From Natronosalvus sp042663485 (GTDB lineage Archaea; Halobacteriota; Halobacteria; Halobacteriales; Natrialbaceae), in NCBI GenBank assembly GCA_042663485.1, contig JBHTAF010000006.1: DNA of 64,000 nucleotides; one strand, 5' to 3'. The position numbers and the translations under genes were made by a program. Each line of letters starts with the position of its first letter. The first letter of the stretch is position 1. Positions 1-9,832 of this stretch are shown piece after piece. The notes below the pieces were generated by a model. That model saw nothing but the letters and a program-made list of their open reading frames with translations. It made no database searches and was not told the DNA's origin.

Positions 1-2
1 GG

Positions 3-1334
3 CTCTCGTCGTATTCGAAAGCGATTGCGGGGAAGATGGGATCGGGGAAGACGTTCGCGGAGAAGCACGAGATGTACCATCGCCTGATGATGGATCCCGA
101 GATCGAAATGCTCGTCCTCGATCCGCTGGGGGACTTCGTCGACTTTGCGAACGACCTCGGCGGGCAGGTCATCCGTTTTGGTGGCCAGAATACGGTCAAT
201 CCCCTCGAAATCCGGCGCGGCATCGACGACGTCGCGGACGACCCGTTCAAGAAGAAGTTCCGTTCGGTGATGGAGCTATTCCGTACCCACTTCTCGGCAG
301 TCGCCGATCAATCGCTGAGCAAGGAACAGGAGGGGATTCTTCGCCGGGCTGTTCGGCTTGCCTATCTCAAATACGGAATTACCCCCAACCCGGCGACCCA
401 CGAGAATACGAGTCCGACGATACAGGACGTCCTCGAGATCCTGCACGCACTCACAGACGGTGACCAGCCGTCGGAGTTTCTCGAGCTTCACGAGGATGCG
501 GACGAGGAGCGCGTTCGGCCGGAGATCGAACAGTTCGAGACGCGGTTCAGAGAAGCCGACGAGAAGTACGCCTACCAGCTCCTCCTCGGACTCGAGGCGT
601 TCCAGCACGGCGGCGAGAACGACAATTTGAACGGTCGCACGAACGTCGAACTCGACAATCGGCTGGTCGTCATCGACATGTCGATGTTCGCCGACACCGG
701 GCAGGCGCCGCTGTTCATGCATGTGATGTTCGACTGGATCTATCAACGCGCCCAGAGCAGCGACCGACGAACGCAGGTCACCATTGACGAGGCTCACTAT
801 CTACTGCGGCGGGCCGCGACGACGGACATGATCGACCTGTTCATCCGCCACAGTCGTCACTTCAACACGGCGATCACGCTCATCTCACAGACGGTCGATG
901 AGTTCATCGCGAAGTCGGACAAGAAGTCCGAGGAAGCCGTCGAGAAGGCGCGAAACGTCTACAACCTCTGTGATATCAAGCAGATCTTCCACCACGAGTC
1001 GGTTAGCGACGCGATGATCGACTTCCACGGCCTTACGCCCTCCGAACAGAACTTCATCGCTACTGCGCAGACCGGCGAGGATGGCGGCTACTCGGAGTGT
1101 TTGCTCGCTGTCAACGACTGGACGAAATCACTCGCCCTCCACGTGAACGACTACGAGATCCACGTCCTCGACGACGACCTCGACCCGTGGGAGTATCTCG
1201 TCGGTCAGCGGTACATCGACGCCGGCGACGTCCAGTATCTCGCCCAGGAAGGGCGTGTCGACGACTACGAGATCCCGGACTCGTTGCTCGAGGAAGCCGG
1301 TATATCAACAGCACCACAAGAGGCCGATGACTGA
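3..1334 (+). CDS. VirB4-like conjugation ATPase, 5' end cut by window
   Basis: This is the C-terminal part of a type IV secretion (VirB4/TraC-like) ATPase that would power DNA or protein export at the membrane. The reading frame is open from base 3, so the ATG at 36 is internal: the Walker A motif GSGKT lies right after it and is preceded by in-frame SYSKAIAGKM. Further motifs are VLDPLGDF and a Walker B-like strand VTIDEAHYLL, followed by a helix rich in Arg (RHSRHF) and a conserved SQTVDEF stretch, all in the order expected for this ATPase class. The stop overlaps the next start by 8 bp, so it is co-translated with the TraG-like gene. The N-terminal domain lies outside the window. Confidence 0.85.
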   Translation, partial: LSSYSKAIAGKMGSGKTFAEKHEMYHRLMMDPEIEMLVLDPLGDFVDFANDLGGQVIRFGGQNTVNPLEIRRGIDDVADDPFKKKFRSVMELFRTHFSAVADQSLSKEQEGILRRAVRLAYLKYGITPNPATHENTSPTIQDVLEILHALTDGDQPSEFLELHEDADEERVRPEIEQFETRFREADEKYAYQLLLGLEAFQHGGENDNLNGRTNVELDNRLVVIDMSMFADTGQAPLFMHVMFDWIYQRAQSSDRRTQVTIDEAHYLLRRAATTDMIDLFIRHSRHFNTAITLISQTVDEFIAKSDKKSEEAVEKARNVYNLCDIKQIFHHESVSDAMIDFHGLTPSEQNFIATAQTGEDGGYSECLLAVNDWTKSLALHVNDYEIHVLDDDLDPWEYLVGQRYIDAGDVQYLAQEGRVDDYEIPDSLLEEAGISTAPQEADD

Positions 1335-4300
1335 GCAACGTCGCTATATTCGCATTGAGCCGTCGCGGGAACGTGTCGACCCATCTGATATCGTCTCTCG
1401 GCTGGCAGGCTTGCGAAAACTCCGTACGGGATGGAAAATCAAATACGACCCCCGGAAGAGTCCACCGGCGTTCGAATTTCTGGTGCTCACGCAGGGGAAC
1501 GACGCGCCGGTCCGGTTCTATCTCGGCGTCGAAGACGAGGAACTGCTCCCCACGCTCGAGTCCGAGCTGCAGACTGCCTATCCAGCGAGCTACGATATCT
1601 ACGAGGAAGCCGTCGATCTCCGAACCGAACTCGCCAACTACGGGGGTCGCGGTGCTGGGAACGACCCGGACGAAAGTGCTGAGGGAGGAGAGACGGCTAT
1701 CGGCGATGGGGGCGACGTCTCACTCTCCGATTGGACGCCGCTCGCTGCCCACTGGAGCGGCGTCGGTGAGCGAAGTCGCGACTGGATGACACCGATCAAG
1801 CAGTATTCCCACGCCCAAGAGGAGGCCACTCAGTCGGGCAACCCGGCACGAGCACCACTTGCGGCGGCCGTCGAACGGCTCACGGAAGCCACGGCACCCA
1901 CCGCGTTGCAAGTCTTGTTTACCCGATATAGCAGCTGGCAGCGAGCGGCTGAAGCCCGGAAAAAGCAGATCGAGACCAAACACGATGGTGCCCTCCAGTC
2001 TGCTCGAACGAGTCTCGCCGATATGGTGTACGGCGCCGATCAGGAGCGAATACGCGATCGTCGACGTGGTCGTGACCCGCCTCACGTCGGTGAGAGTACT
2101 CGACAGACGTCGAGTGCGGCCAGCGGGGAGGTCGCATCCAGACAGGCGCTCATCGACCAGAAAGGGCCTTCCCAGACGTTCCTCGTGAACCTCCGGGCTG
2201 TCACCGTCCTCCCTGAGGACCCGGAGGACGCAACGAGAGCGCAGACGGCAAACAACGTTGAAACGCTCGCGAACGCGTTCAACCATCTCGACGGCTACTT
2301 CTACCACCTCGACGGCAGCCGTGTCTCGAAGAGCCTGACGAACATTTGGGATCCCGCTCAAAAGGAGTTGAGCCGACTGCTGAACCGATCGTTCAACCAG
2401 TCCTGGATGGGGAAGCGCCGCCCCCAGCTCGTATTGAACGCGGACGAACTCGCAAATTTTGTGGCGGTTCCGAGCGGCCAGACGCTGACCACTGAGGGAT
2501 CACGTGGTGCCCGTGGCAAGGAAAGACTGCGGCAACCGCTTCCATTACCAGATCCGGATCACCTCGAGGAGTTCACCGGTCCAGGTATGGCAGTTGGGAA
2601 GCCCCTCCGGAATCGGGGTGAAACCCTGGACGAGCCGATTCGTATTCCGTCAGACCTGCTGACGACGAGCTACATTCGGGCAGCGTCGACAGGGAGCGGG
2701 AAGTCGACAGCCGTACAGGCCGAGATGCTCTCCCTTCACGAGTACGTCGACGGCCCCACTGTTCTTCTCGACGGAAAGGGTGACGGGATGGCCGAGAACT
2801 ATCTTCGCATCCACTACGCGAAATACGGGCGTCTGGACGATGTCTACTACTTCAACGCGCCAGAGATGCTGCCGGCCGTCTCGTTTTTCGATATTCGACC
2901 GGCGCTCGCGATGGGGCGAACTCGTGAGGACGCCGTCCAGGATAAGGTCGAGCACTTCCACGAGATCATGCGACTCATTCTTGGCGAGGAACGTCATGAG
3001 AACGCGTACGTCGCCAACGAGATCCTCACGTTCCTCATCAAGGCGCTGTTCGACCAGGAGTACGGCCAGGACGCGTTCAGCCTCGAGGACCTGATCCAGG
3101 CGGTCTTCCGGATGAGCCGGGATAAGACGGTGCCCGAGCTCTGTGAAGCGAACGCACACATCGAACAGTCGCTGATCCAGAAGTGCCAGGTGGACGAGCG
3201 CCAGTTCCAGCAGACCATGGGCGCGGCGGCGAATCGCCTCGACAAACTCGTCGAGCACGAGCACCTCTATCAGATGTTTACTCACGTCCCTCGGTGGGAC
3301 TCCGACACCGAGGCGTACGTCGGGAACGCATTCGACTTTCGTGAATTCCTCGACGAGGATGCCGTCATTCTGCTCGATCTGGGGGAGTTCCGGGCTGAAT
3401 CCCAGCACGCCCTAACGATGATCCTGTTGAGCAATCTCTGGGACGCCGTGCAAGGTCGTCGTGGTGGCGGGCGATCGTTGAACGGTGGTGGTCGTCAGCG
3501 CGGAGGTGGCGACGATACGATTGTGAATATGATCATCGAGGAGGCCGCAGCGATCGCGACGTCCTCGCTGGTCTACGAGCAGTTCATCCCACAGGGGCGA
3601 GCGTTCGGCGTAAGTCTCGGCCTGGTTCTCCAGTATCCCGAACAGGTGGCGCAGTACAGTACGTCGGATCGGCCGTACACGGAGATCTTGAACAACGTCA
3701 AGACGAAGCTCATCGGGAATATCGCGACCGATGCGAAGCTCGCCGAATCGATGGCCCACGAGAATCTCAGTCCATCCGAGTTCCGCAATCGCGTGAGTCG
3801 TCTGCCAGCCGGTGAGTGGATCGCCCAACTACCGAGTCCCCGATTTGGACAGACAGGCCCAGTACCGTTCTCGCTCGCGTCGCTGCCGATTCCAGAGGGG
3901 CACCCAGAGAGCGATGCATCGCTGTCGGGTGACGACCGGCATCTCTTCGAGGAACAGCAGATCCCTCGAGTGATGTGGCGAACCCAGGAAGAGTGCAGTC
4001 TACCGGGCCGGACGAGTCAGTTTACTCACGAGGAGGTTCGAGAGACCCTCAACGAAGTTGGCGAGGACGCCGCAGGGGATGTAGCACTCTCGAGCGGGAG
4101 CAAAGCGTCCGCTGAAGCCACCGACGGTACTAATCCACCGGATGCACCGTTCTTCGGCGCTAGTAGCGTGAGCGGCGCCACAGACACTTTTGTGGACGGT
4201 GAGACAGCGAGCACAGCGGACGAATCCGACACTTCATCGGGTAGCGAGCGAGCTATTGGGAGCGCACCCACGTTCGGTGTTACTACAGAAGAGTCAAAGG

Positions 4301-5538
4301 AAGCCAAGGGAAGCCCACAGCCCTCGGCTGGGGAAAGAGAAGCGTCAAAACATCAGGAGAGTCGAAACGGCTCTTCGGACCACCAGGCCACGGACAACGA
4401 CGAAGAGACAACGGATTCGTCGGAAACGATAGGTGGCAATTCACTGCTCGAGAACGTGAGCTACGATGCGGACACAGAGGGTTACATCTGTGATGTCTGT
4501 GGATCCGAGTATACCGCGTCCGAGGAGCGGAAGGCCAGCGCATGTTGCCAATTCGCGTCCAAAGACGACGTGTTCGTTGCCGCCAAACGCGCTCGTTCTA
4601 CCGCTTCGACATCCAGTGAACTCTTCACTCGACTTGGGGCCATCACTGAACACGCTGAATCGTACGGCATCGAAGTGACGATCCAGGACTTCGCGTCCCT
4701 CGATGAATCTCCGGACGAGTCTGTTACTGCTCTCAGCAGTGAGTCAGAGAACCCACCAGAACCGGAGGAGAGCCAGAGTTCAGATACGTCACACTCGACC
4801 CGATTCAAGGATGCAACGACGACCATCCCGGATGAGACACTCCGCGAAGAAGGCATCACACGCGATGAGGCCGCCTTTCTCGGGCTCGTACTGGATGCGA
4901 TGAACCGCCAACTCGAGGAGTATTCACTGCTGGAGAGCATGACTGTGCTCGAAGAGCCCTTCTCCAATCTCGATGTTGAGGCGCTCAAAGAGAAGGAGTT
5001 CATCGAAGAACACCGCTCGTTTTGGCAGACGTACTATACGGTCCTCCCCGCCGGGCGTCAGTTCCTCGATCGGTCGCTTGATACCAGCCCAGGTATCGGC
5101 GATCTCGGTGAGAAAACGCCCCACAAGGCTGGCGTCGCTTTCCTCGAGGCGTGGCTCACACAACAGGAGGACGTTGCTCGAACGGCCATTTACTATCACC
5201 ACACGGAAGATATCGTGTTTGACGTTGCAGGGTTCGACACCGAGGATGAACTTGTCTGGGTAGGGGAAGTCGAAACACCGAGTAACAATACTGGCGCTCT
5301 GCTCACCGATTACGAGAAGCTGGCGAGCGTCGACGCAGCTGCTGCCTGGGCGTGTGAAGATAAGGAACTCCTTCTGGAGGTCATCGAGACGCTCACAGAC
5401 ACCGACGCAGTCGACATCTCGCTGACGTCAACCCAAACCCGGACGATTAGCTCGCTTCGCGCCGCAATCACCGATCCCGATCTGCCGGGAATGGACTCCC
5501 TCCACACGTTCCGGAGCCTAAAAACGGAGGTCGACTAG
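1327..5538 (+). CDS. VirD4/TraG-like coupling ATPase with C-terminal zinc ribbon and nuclease-like domain
   Basis: This 1403-aa protein is a conjugative coupling ATPase of the VirD4/TraG/HerA class, which brings DNA to the secretion channel. I chose the ATG at 1327 because it overlaps the upstream stop (ATGACTGA). Walker A GSGKST is at residues 456-461 and a Walker B strand MIIEEAAA at about 735-742. After about residue 950 comes a low-complexity acidic linker, then a four-Cys ribbon (C1055, C1058, C1073, C1074), a winged-helix-like stretch and a C-terminal domain with D1299 and G-E1314-V-E1316, resembling a PD-(D/E)xK-like fold but with E-x-E instead of E-x-K. The ATPase call is firm. The nuclease-like reading of the tail is inference. 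Confidence 0.85.
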   Translation: MTEQRRYIRIEPSRERVDPSDIVSRLAGLRKLRTGWKIKYDPRKSPPAFEFLVLTQGNDAPVRFYLGVEDEELLPTLESELQTAYPASYDIYEEAVDLRTELANYGGRGAGNDPDESAEGGETAIGDGGDVSLSDWTPLAAHWSGVGERSRDWMTPIKQYSHAQEEATQSGNPARAPLAAAVERLTEATAPTALQVLFTRYSSWQRAAEARKKQIETKHDGALQSARTSLADMVYGADQERIRDRRRGRDPPHVGESTRQTSSAASGEVASRQALIDQKGPSQTFLVNLRAVTVLPEDPEDATRAQTANNVETLANAFNHLDGYFYHLDGSRVSKSLTNIWDPAQKELSRLLNRSFNQSWMGKRRPQLVLNADELANFVAVPSGQTLTTEGSRGARGKERLRQPLPLPDPDHLEEFTGPGMAVGKPLRNRGETLDEPIRIPSDLLTTSYIRAASTGSGKSTAVQAEMLSLHEYVDGPTVLLDGKGDGMAENYLRIHYAKYGRLDDVYYFNAPEMLPAVSFFDIRPALAMGRTREDAVQDKVEHFHEIMRLILGEERHENAYVANEILTFLIKALFDQEYGQDAFSLEDLIQAVFRMSRDKTVPELCEANAHIEQSLIQKCQVDERQFQQTMGAAANRLDKLVEHEHLYQMFTHVPRWDSDTEAYVGNAFDFREFLDEDAVILLDLGEFRAESQHALTMILLSNLWDAVQGRRGGGRSLNGGGRQRGGGDDTIVNMIIEEAAAIATSSLVYEQFIPQGRAFGVSLGLVLQYPEQVAQYSTSDRPYTEILNNVKTKLIGNIATDAKLAESMAHENLSPSEFRNRVSRLPAGEWIAQLPSPRFGQTGPVPFSLASLPIPEGHPESDASLSGDDRHLFEEQQIPRVMWRTQEECSLPGRTSQFTHEEVRETLNEVGEDAAGDVALSSGSKASAEATDGTNPPDAPFFGASSVSGATDTFVDGETASTADESDTSSGSERAIGSAPTFGVTTEESKEAKGSPQPSAGEREASKHQESRNGSSDHQATDNDEETTDSSETIGGNSLLENVSYDADTEGYICDVCGSEYTASEERKASACCQFASKDDVFVAAKRARSTASTSSELFTRLGAITEHAESYGIEVTIQDFASLDESPDESVTALSSESENPPEPEESQSSDTSHSTRFKDATTTIPDETLREEGITRDEAAFLGLVLDAMNRQLEEYSLLESMTVLEEPFSNLDVEALKEKEFIEEHRSFWQTYYTVLPAGRQFLDRSLDTSPGIGDLGEKTPHKAGVAFLEAWLTQQEDVARTAIYYHHTEDIVFDVAGFDTEDELVWVGEVETPSNNTGALLTDYEKLASVDAAAAWACEDKELLLEVIETLTDTDAVDISLTSTQTRTISSLRAAITDPDLPGMDSLHTFRSLKTEVD

Positions 5539-5543
5539 GGACC

Positions 5544-6434
5544 ATGACTGAAGAATGGCGAGAAGCGACCCGCGAGGAACTCCACACTTACTACACAGAG
5601 ACGTTTCCGGACCAACTCGACTCACTCCCCTCGTTCCTGACAGCCAGTGGCCCGAAGCAGTACGCTATCGCCTTCCGCGAGGCATACCCGACCCAAAAGC
5701 AGAACGCTCCCGATCGAACCTTTATCCGCCGCGATACCTGGCAAACCAGCAGGTCCGGTGATCGAACCAGCCAGCAGTTCGATTCACGAGCGAACCTCGT
5801 CAAATTCATCCAGTACCCCGCCCGCTACGACCCCGCGCAGGGCAGCGACTACGCACTCGCTGATCCTGACCTGGTAGAGCAACCGGAGCCACGCCCCGAT
5901 GCCGTCTATTACGCACTCGATCACTGGGAGCGGCCGTGGGTACTCGCGGTCGATATCGACGCAAAAGACATCGCATCACAGCGCGCTTCCCATGAAACCA
6001 CTGGTGAGACTGGTGGTGCCGAGACTGAACAGCTTCGAGCTGCGGGTGTCCTCGACAGTCCACCTGTGGGCTATCCATACGCGTTCGAGGATATCGAGCA
6101 AGCTCTCGAGTACGGCTTTGCAGTCCAGGATATCTTCGAGGACGACTTCGCGGCTGAGGAGACGATGGTCGTCTACTCGGGACAGGGCTGTCACGTCTAC
6201 CTGCTCGATGCGGACCACGATCATCGCTACGACGAGCAAAGCCGCGAAGTCATCAACGACCTGCTCCTCGACGAGTACGGGATCCCTATCGATCCAGTGG
6301 TCACGGCTGACCGGCGCCGGGTGATGCGGCTGCCGTACTCGCTACATGCCGATATCTCGCGTGTCGTCCAGCCTATCAACGATCCGGGATTCGATTTCCG
6401 AACCGAGGCGACGCCTAATTTCCTTCAACTATGA
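5544..6434 (+). CDS. PriS-like DNA primase (archaeo-eukaryotic primase superfamily)
   Basis: This 296-aa protein is a small catalytic primase subunit of the archaeo-eukaryotic type, which makes primers for replication of the element. The metal-binding pair is D137 and D139 in LAVDIDAKD. The nucleotide-binding motif SGQGCH is at about 212-217, and the third acidic/basic block is DPVVTADRRRVMRLPYSLH. These three motifs come in the normal order and spacing. It starts 5 bp after the TraG-like stop, and its own stop overlaps the next start (ATGA), so the four genes form one operon. The divergence from chromosomal PriS and the conjugation neighbours suggest a plasmid or element replication primase. 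Confidence 0.8.
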   Translation: MTEEWREATREELHTYYTETFPDQLDSLPSFLTASGPKQYAIAFREAYPTQKQNAPDRTFIRRDTWQTSRSGDRTSQQFDSRANLVKFIQYPARYDPAQGSDYALADPDLVEQPEPRPDAVYYALDHWERPWVLAVDIDAKDIASQRASHETTGETGGAETEQLRAAGVLDSPPVGYPYAFEDIEQALEYGFAVQDIFEDDFAAEETMVVYSGQGCHVYLLDADHDHRYDEQSREVINDLLLDEYGIPIDPVVTADRRRVMRLPYSLHADISRVVQPINDPGFDFRTEATPNFLQL

Positions 6435-7936
6435 GCCGAGAGACACCAGTGGACGACGAATACACGGCCTATCGAGTCGCGGCCCTCCCACGAGACGAGG
6501 GCGAGTCCCAGCTCACGCAGTTGTTCGAGCGTGGGTATCAGCGGTGGATGGTCGATGGCGAGCAACAGACGGAGAAGCTGCTTGCCGACATCGAGCGATT
6601 CACCACCGGTGCGTTCACGCCGAGCACGCGAGAGGAGGCAGCCGAGCGTCCCTACGTAGACGATCCGGGAGTGCTGGCTGTTCTTACGACGCTCGGGGCG
6701 GTCTGCATCATGGACCATCCGAAACTTGAGGATACGCCGCCCCGTCATCTCGCGCTCCTCAGTGACCTTCGCGAACTCTACGTCAACAATATCGGATCGC
6801 TCGTTCGCGAGTACGAGGACTGGTCGCTCCACCAGGAGATCGCCGAAACCCTCTACGCGAAAGCACCCGGCGAAGACGGCGTCCATCCGGGCCGAGTCTG
6901 TACAGATATCACAACCAACCCCAAGTTCGGCGAAGGATACTATCTCGAAATACCGCTTGTCGCCGCCTCACGAAAGTGTCTGGCCCGTACGGATGGCGAC
7001 GAGGGGGAACAAGGCGAGATTCAGGCCCACGTCGCGGACAACAATCTGTATGTTCCCGTCTCGGATCTCATGGCGAAGTACCGCGAGTACGCCAAAGACG
7101 CGTTTGGACGTCTACTCGCAGTTCAAGAGGAGACGTTAACAGCGGAACAGCGAAGCTGGCTCACTGCGAACGAGTCCGCAATCAGTGAGCGCATCGACCG
7201 CTTATTCCAAGCCGGACAAACCCACCGCGTGTGGGAGAACTGGAGCCGACAAAAGCGTGACCTCTTGACGATCATCAACGCAGTGACCGCTGCAGACGAC
7301 AACGTTGTCGAACTCGGTGAGACACAAACTGCACGCGACCTCTACAAGGCGGTTGACGCGTACGACCCGGACCGAACGTGGGAGCGACAGGTCTGTGAAT
7401 CCATTTCCTCAGCGCGAAGTCTCGGTGCGGTTCTCTCGCGGAACCGCGATCACGCGAGCGTCACCGTCGAGAACGCACGCTTGAATCGGTATACGCTTAC
7501 CGACTACAGCGACGGTGCTCAACTGCTCCACATCGATAAGCTCGAAGACCTATTCGAGTTGCCCTGTATGGCAGCGATGGACGAGCGCCTCCAGGAGAAG
7601 AAACCCGTCCGGAAGGATCTGTTCAATCTGGTGCGGATGGCGTGGTGGCTCCCCCAGTACCGGGACGCGAGTATGGCGGAATTCATCAGCGACGTGAAAA
7701 ACTTGTTCTCGCGGTGGACCTGGTACGACGACGAGGTGACCGAGTACCAGATTCGGTACGAACTCGACAACGATATCGGCGGCGAAATCCCCCTCCCGAT
7801 GAACTGTATGAATGATGATATGCAACGGTACTGCATCGGGCGTGACCAGTGTCCCTACTCGATCTATGGAAGTCTTCCCTTCCCCGACCAGATGTACGAA
7901 CAGATCGATGACCACGGAGAGTACCCGACCCAGTAG
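6431..7936 (+). CDS. primase-associated protein, PriL-like C-terminal cysteine motif
   Basis: This 501-aa protein is translated from an ATG overlapping the primase stop by 4 bp, a strong sign that the two products act together. Most of it is helical with no motif I recognise. Near the C terminus are C459, C468 and C474 in the context NCMNDDMQRYC and DQCPYSIY, with another Cys in ELPCMAAM about 80 residues earlier. Four spaced Cys next to a primase small subunit recall the iron-sulfur domain of the large primase subunit PriL. That relation is inference; co-transcription with the primase is what the sequence shows. Haloarchaeal genomes usually label the partner gene simply as primase-associated. 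Confidence 0.7.
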   Translation: MSRETPVDDEYTAYRVAALPRDEGESQLTQLFERGYQRWMVDGEQQTEKLLADIERFTTGAFTPSTREEAAERPYVDDPGVLAVLTTLGAVCIMDHPKLEDTPPRHLALLSDLRELYVNNIGSLVREYEDWSLHQEIAETLYAKAPGEDGVHPGRVCTDITTNPKFGEGYYLEIPLVAASRKCLARTDGDEGEQGEIQAHVADNNLYVPVSDLMAKYREYAKDAFGRLLAVQEETLTAEQRSWLTANESAISERIDRLFQAGQTHRVWENWSRQKRDLLTIINAVTAADDNVVELGETQTARDLYKAVDAYDPDRTWERQVCESISSARSLGAVLSRNRDHASVTVENARLNRYTLTDYSDGAQLLHIDKLEDLFELPCMAAMDERLQEKKPVRKDLFNLVRMAWWLPQYRDASMAEFISDVKNLFSRWTWYDDEVTEYQIRYELDNDIGGEIPLPMNCMNDDMQRYCIGRDQCPYSIYGSLPFPDQMYEQIDDHGEYPTQ

Positions 7937-9001
7937 CGGACCTAGACGAGCAAACACGGTCATTATTGGCAATTCGAGTATGTATTCATCTCCCGATCTT
8001 TCGAGAACATTCAGCACTGCGGTTTGCAAATACGAATGAGAGCTTCTCCGTGAGTAATTGGGCAGTCTTAGCGGTTCCGATCCCTCGTTATTCATTTATC
8101 GGAGGAACCACTTTCATGTAGGATAAGTAACTTTATTCGCCTACTTCCTCTATTTGCCAGGATTTAGCTGGTAACGGCCGTCACGCGTTGCATATATCAA
8201 CTCGAGGTCTAAGACTCGCTTTCATATAACAAATAGCGCTCTCAAACCAGCCCTTAGCTATCCTATGCAATTCTGTATCCGTTAAATCGGAATTCACACC
8301 TCGAAAATCGTCCAAAGAAAGGGTGGGGTACGAGGTGTGAATCCAGGGTGTTGTGAGGAGGGATTTATGGAGGGGCAGAGCACAGAAGGAAATTAGAGAA
8401 CTATCAGCTGTGGATAATACAGGGAACGGCGTAATCGGGTGGTGAGTTAGAGGGAGGCAGGTGAAGATTTACGAGCTGGAGATACGCAGTCAGATGAGGA
8501 ATGCCCAGTGGCAATTGAAGACCTGTTCAGCGTGATCTGGTATTTCAGACTACGTATGAATCCAGGAAGAAAACTAGAGATTCCCACCGAGTAGTTGGGG
8601 TGTTGACCGACAGTGCGACAGGAGTGGCGAACAATTGACGAGTCCATTGAGACGGCGCATTCTTCGAGTCTAATGTTAATCTATCTGCAGAGCTAGAACA
8701 CAGGGACGGGTCCACGAATCTGTTGTTCGCACCGATGATGCGGCACGGAACATCCTCAACCTACTCAACTCCTGCACGGAGGTATCGCCGTCTGGAACTC
8801 AGTTGCGGCCATGTCGAGGTCGATCATCTCTCACCACCCATGTCACCGGCAACAAACCGAAGTCATGCCGCTCCTGTTGAAGAACACGTTCTGGGTAAAA
8901 CCCATCTGACAACTGCGAACCACTTCCCAAAGCTGATGACTGACGCTACTGATTAGCAGAGTCGCCTCAATACTGAATGAGTGGAGGATAGGTCCAGGAA
9001 A
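7937..9001 (+). other. 1-kb gene-free stretch with a dispersed repeat and possible gene debris
   Basis: No convincing gene lies here. The stretch holds repeat copy A (8259-8345) and A+T-rich sequence. Around 8760-8955 a short open frame reads RRLELSCGHVEV followed by His/Pro-rich residues, which looks like a decayed zinc-ribbon gene rather than a functional one. It has no clear start codon or ribosome binding site. Confidence 0.5.
8259..8345 (+). repeat. dispersed repeat, copy A, with 12-bp inverted arms
   Basis: About 85 bp here match 10928-11012 at roughly 80% identity over the full length; the shared core CTATGCAA(T/C)TCTGTATC is followed by GTTAAATC and AATTCACA. In this copy ATTCACACCTCG (8292-8303) and CGAGGTGTGAAT (8331-8342) form a perfect 12-bp inverted repeat with a 27-bp spacer. 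No coding potential is seen. Confidence 0.75.
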
Positions 9002-9262
9002 CTACTGATCGCCCTCAACTGGGACTAAATCGTGATGACGAAACGAGAGAGGGAGTTCTTCGTTTGTTGCTACGTTACAAAGCGTATATGAGTATGCATC
9101 TGTAGTTCGACCAGTTTCCTCACCAAGACTGTCAACTACAACTCCAACGACTTCACATCTGGTACCATGATACCGATCATCAGGATCGTCAGGACTGAGA
9201 TAAATTTGGACGTTATCTCCGACAGAGTACGGATCATTCGGCGGTTGGGGGATGTTTTCCAT
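9002..9262 (-). CDS. small haloarchaeal protein, DUF8139-like
   Basis: This 86-aa acidic protein begins MENIPQPPNDPYSVGDNVQ and contains YLSPDDPDDRYHG and LPLSFRHHDLVPVE, a pattern I recognise from a small haloarchaeal family of unknown function (DUF8139-like). The compact beta-rich sequence suggests a small SH3-like or KOW-like barrel, which is inference. It lies 88 bp downstream of another small minus-strand gene and may share its transcript. The function is unknown. Confidence 0.7.
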   Translation of the reverse strand: MENIPQPPNDPYSVGDNVQIYLSPDDPDDRYHGTRCEVVGVVVDSLGEETGRTTDAYSYTLCNVATNEELPLSFRHHDLVPVEGDQ

Positions 9263-9350
9263 TGTGCGACCTTTGGACTTACCAGCCGTATCAGTCCATC
9301 GCTATGTTAGTAAGTGTAGTGAGCAGTAAATCCCAGACCGCAACCAGAAG

Positions 9351-9614
9351 TTAGTTTTCCGGCTCTGTCACACGGAGTTCATCGTCAACCTCGTAGAAGT
9401 AGCCTCGTTCGAGTAGCCGGCTGAGCGCATAGTTCGCGTCTTCAGGTTCAAGGGCCAGTTCATCGGTTCTCAGAAGGACCTCAAGTGCTTGTTCTCGAGG
9501 GATCGACTGTACGTCTTCCTGATCGTCCGAATTGAGACTGTGCGTACAAAGGACGTCGTACACATCAAGAATCCACTCCGAAAGTGGCGATCGTGGATCG
9601 GTACTGTCGTTCAT
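9351..9614 (-). CDS. small acidic haloarchaeal protein, winged-helix-like
   Basis: This 87-aa protein has helices around LSEWILDVYDVLC and PREQALEVLLRTD, then the segment ALSRLLERGYFYEVDDELRVT, where a helix is followed by a short beta-hairpin. That is the pattern of a small winged helix-turn-helix domain. No family name can be given. It precedes the DUF8139-like gene on the same strand. Size and composition fit the small accessory genes common on haloarchaeal plasmids. Confidence 0.6.
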   Translation of the reverse strand: MNDSTDPRSPLSEWILDVYDVLCTHSLNSDDQEDVQSIPREQALEVLLRTDELALEPEDANYALSRLLERGYFYEVDDELRVTEPEN

Positions 9615-9781
9615 CTCGTCTTTGTATCTGTCTTTTTCGTATCGAGTCGCTTAAGGATATCTCCTTGAGTGAATAGAACCGGCTTCACGGGCAACTGACG
9701 GACTCGAAGAGCGCTTTCGAATGAGTGACTTCCGTTCCAGTCAGCCCTTGTTCTCCCTATCGATCACCGGTCCGGAACTCG

Positions 9782-9807
9782 TTTTTTGCGCCTGAAGGGT
9801 GAGGCGC
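9782..9807 (+). promoter_or_regulatory. T-run plus GGGTG hairpin leader element 1
   Basis: TTTTTT (9782-9787) is followed directly by stem GCGCCT (9788-9793), loop GAAGGGTG and stem AGGCGC (9802-9807). The gene start lies at 9833, 51 bp after the T-run. The same architecture recurs before eight other genes in the window. Confidence 0.6.
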
Positions 9808-9832
9808 AACTCAGTGTGCCTCGAGATCACTA

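Noticed and set aside
8723..8956. 77-codon open frame with a CGH motif
   Set aside because: No good start codon or ribosome site, poor acidic bias and His/Pro-rich composition; treated as possible debris.
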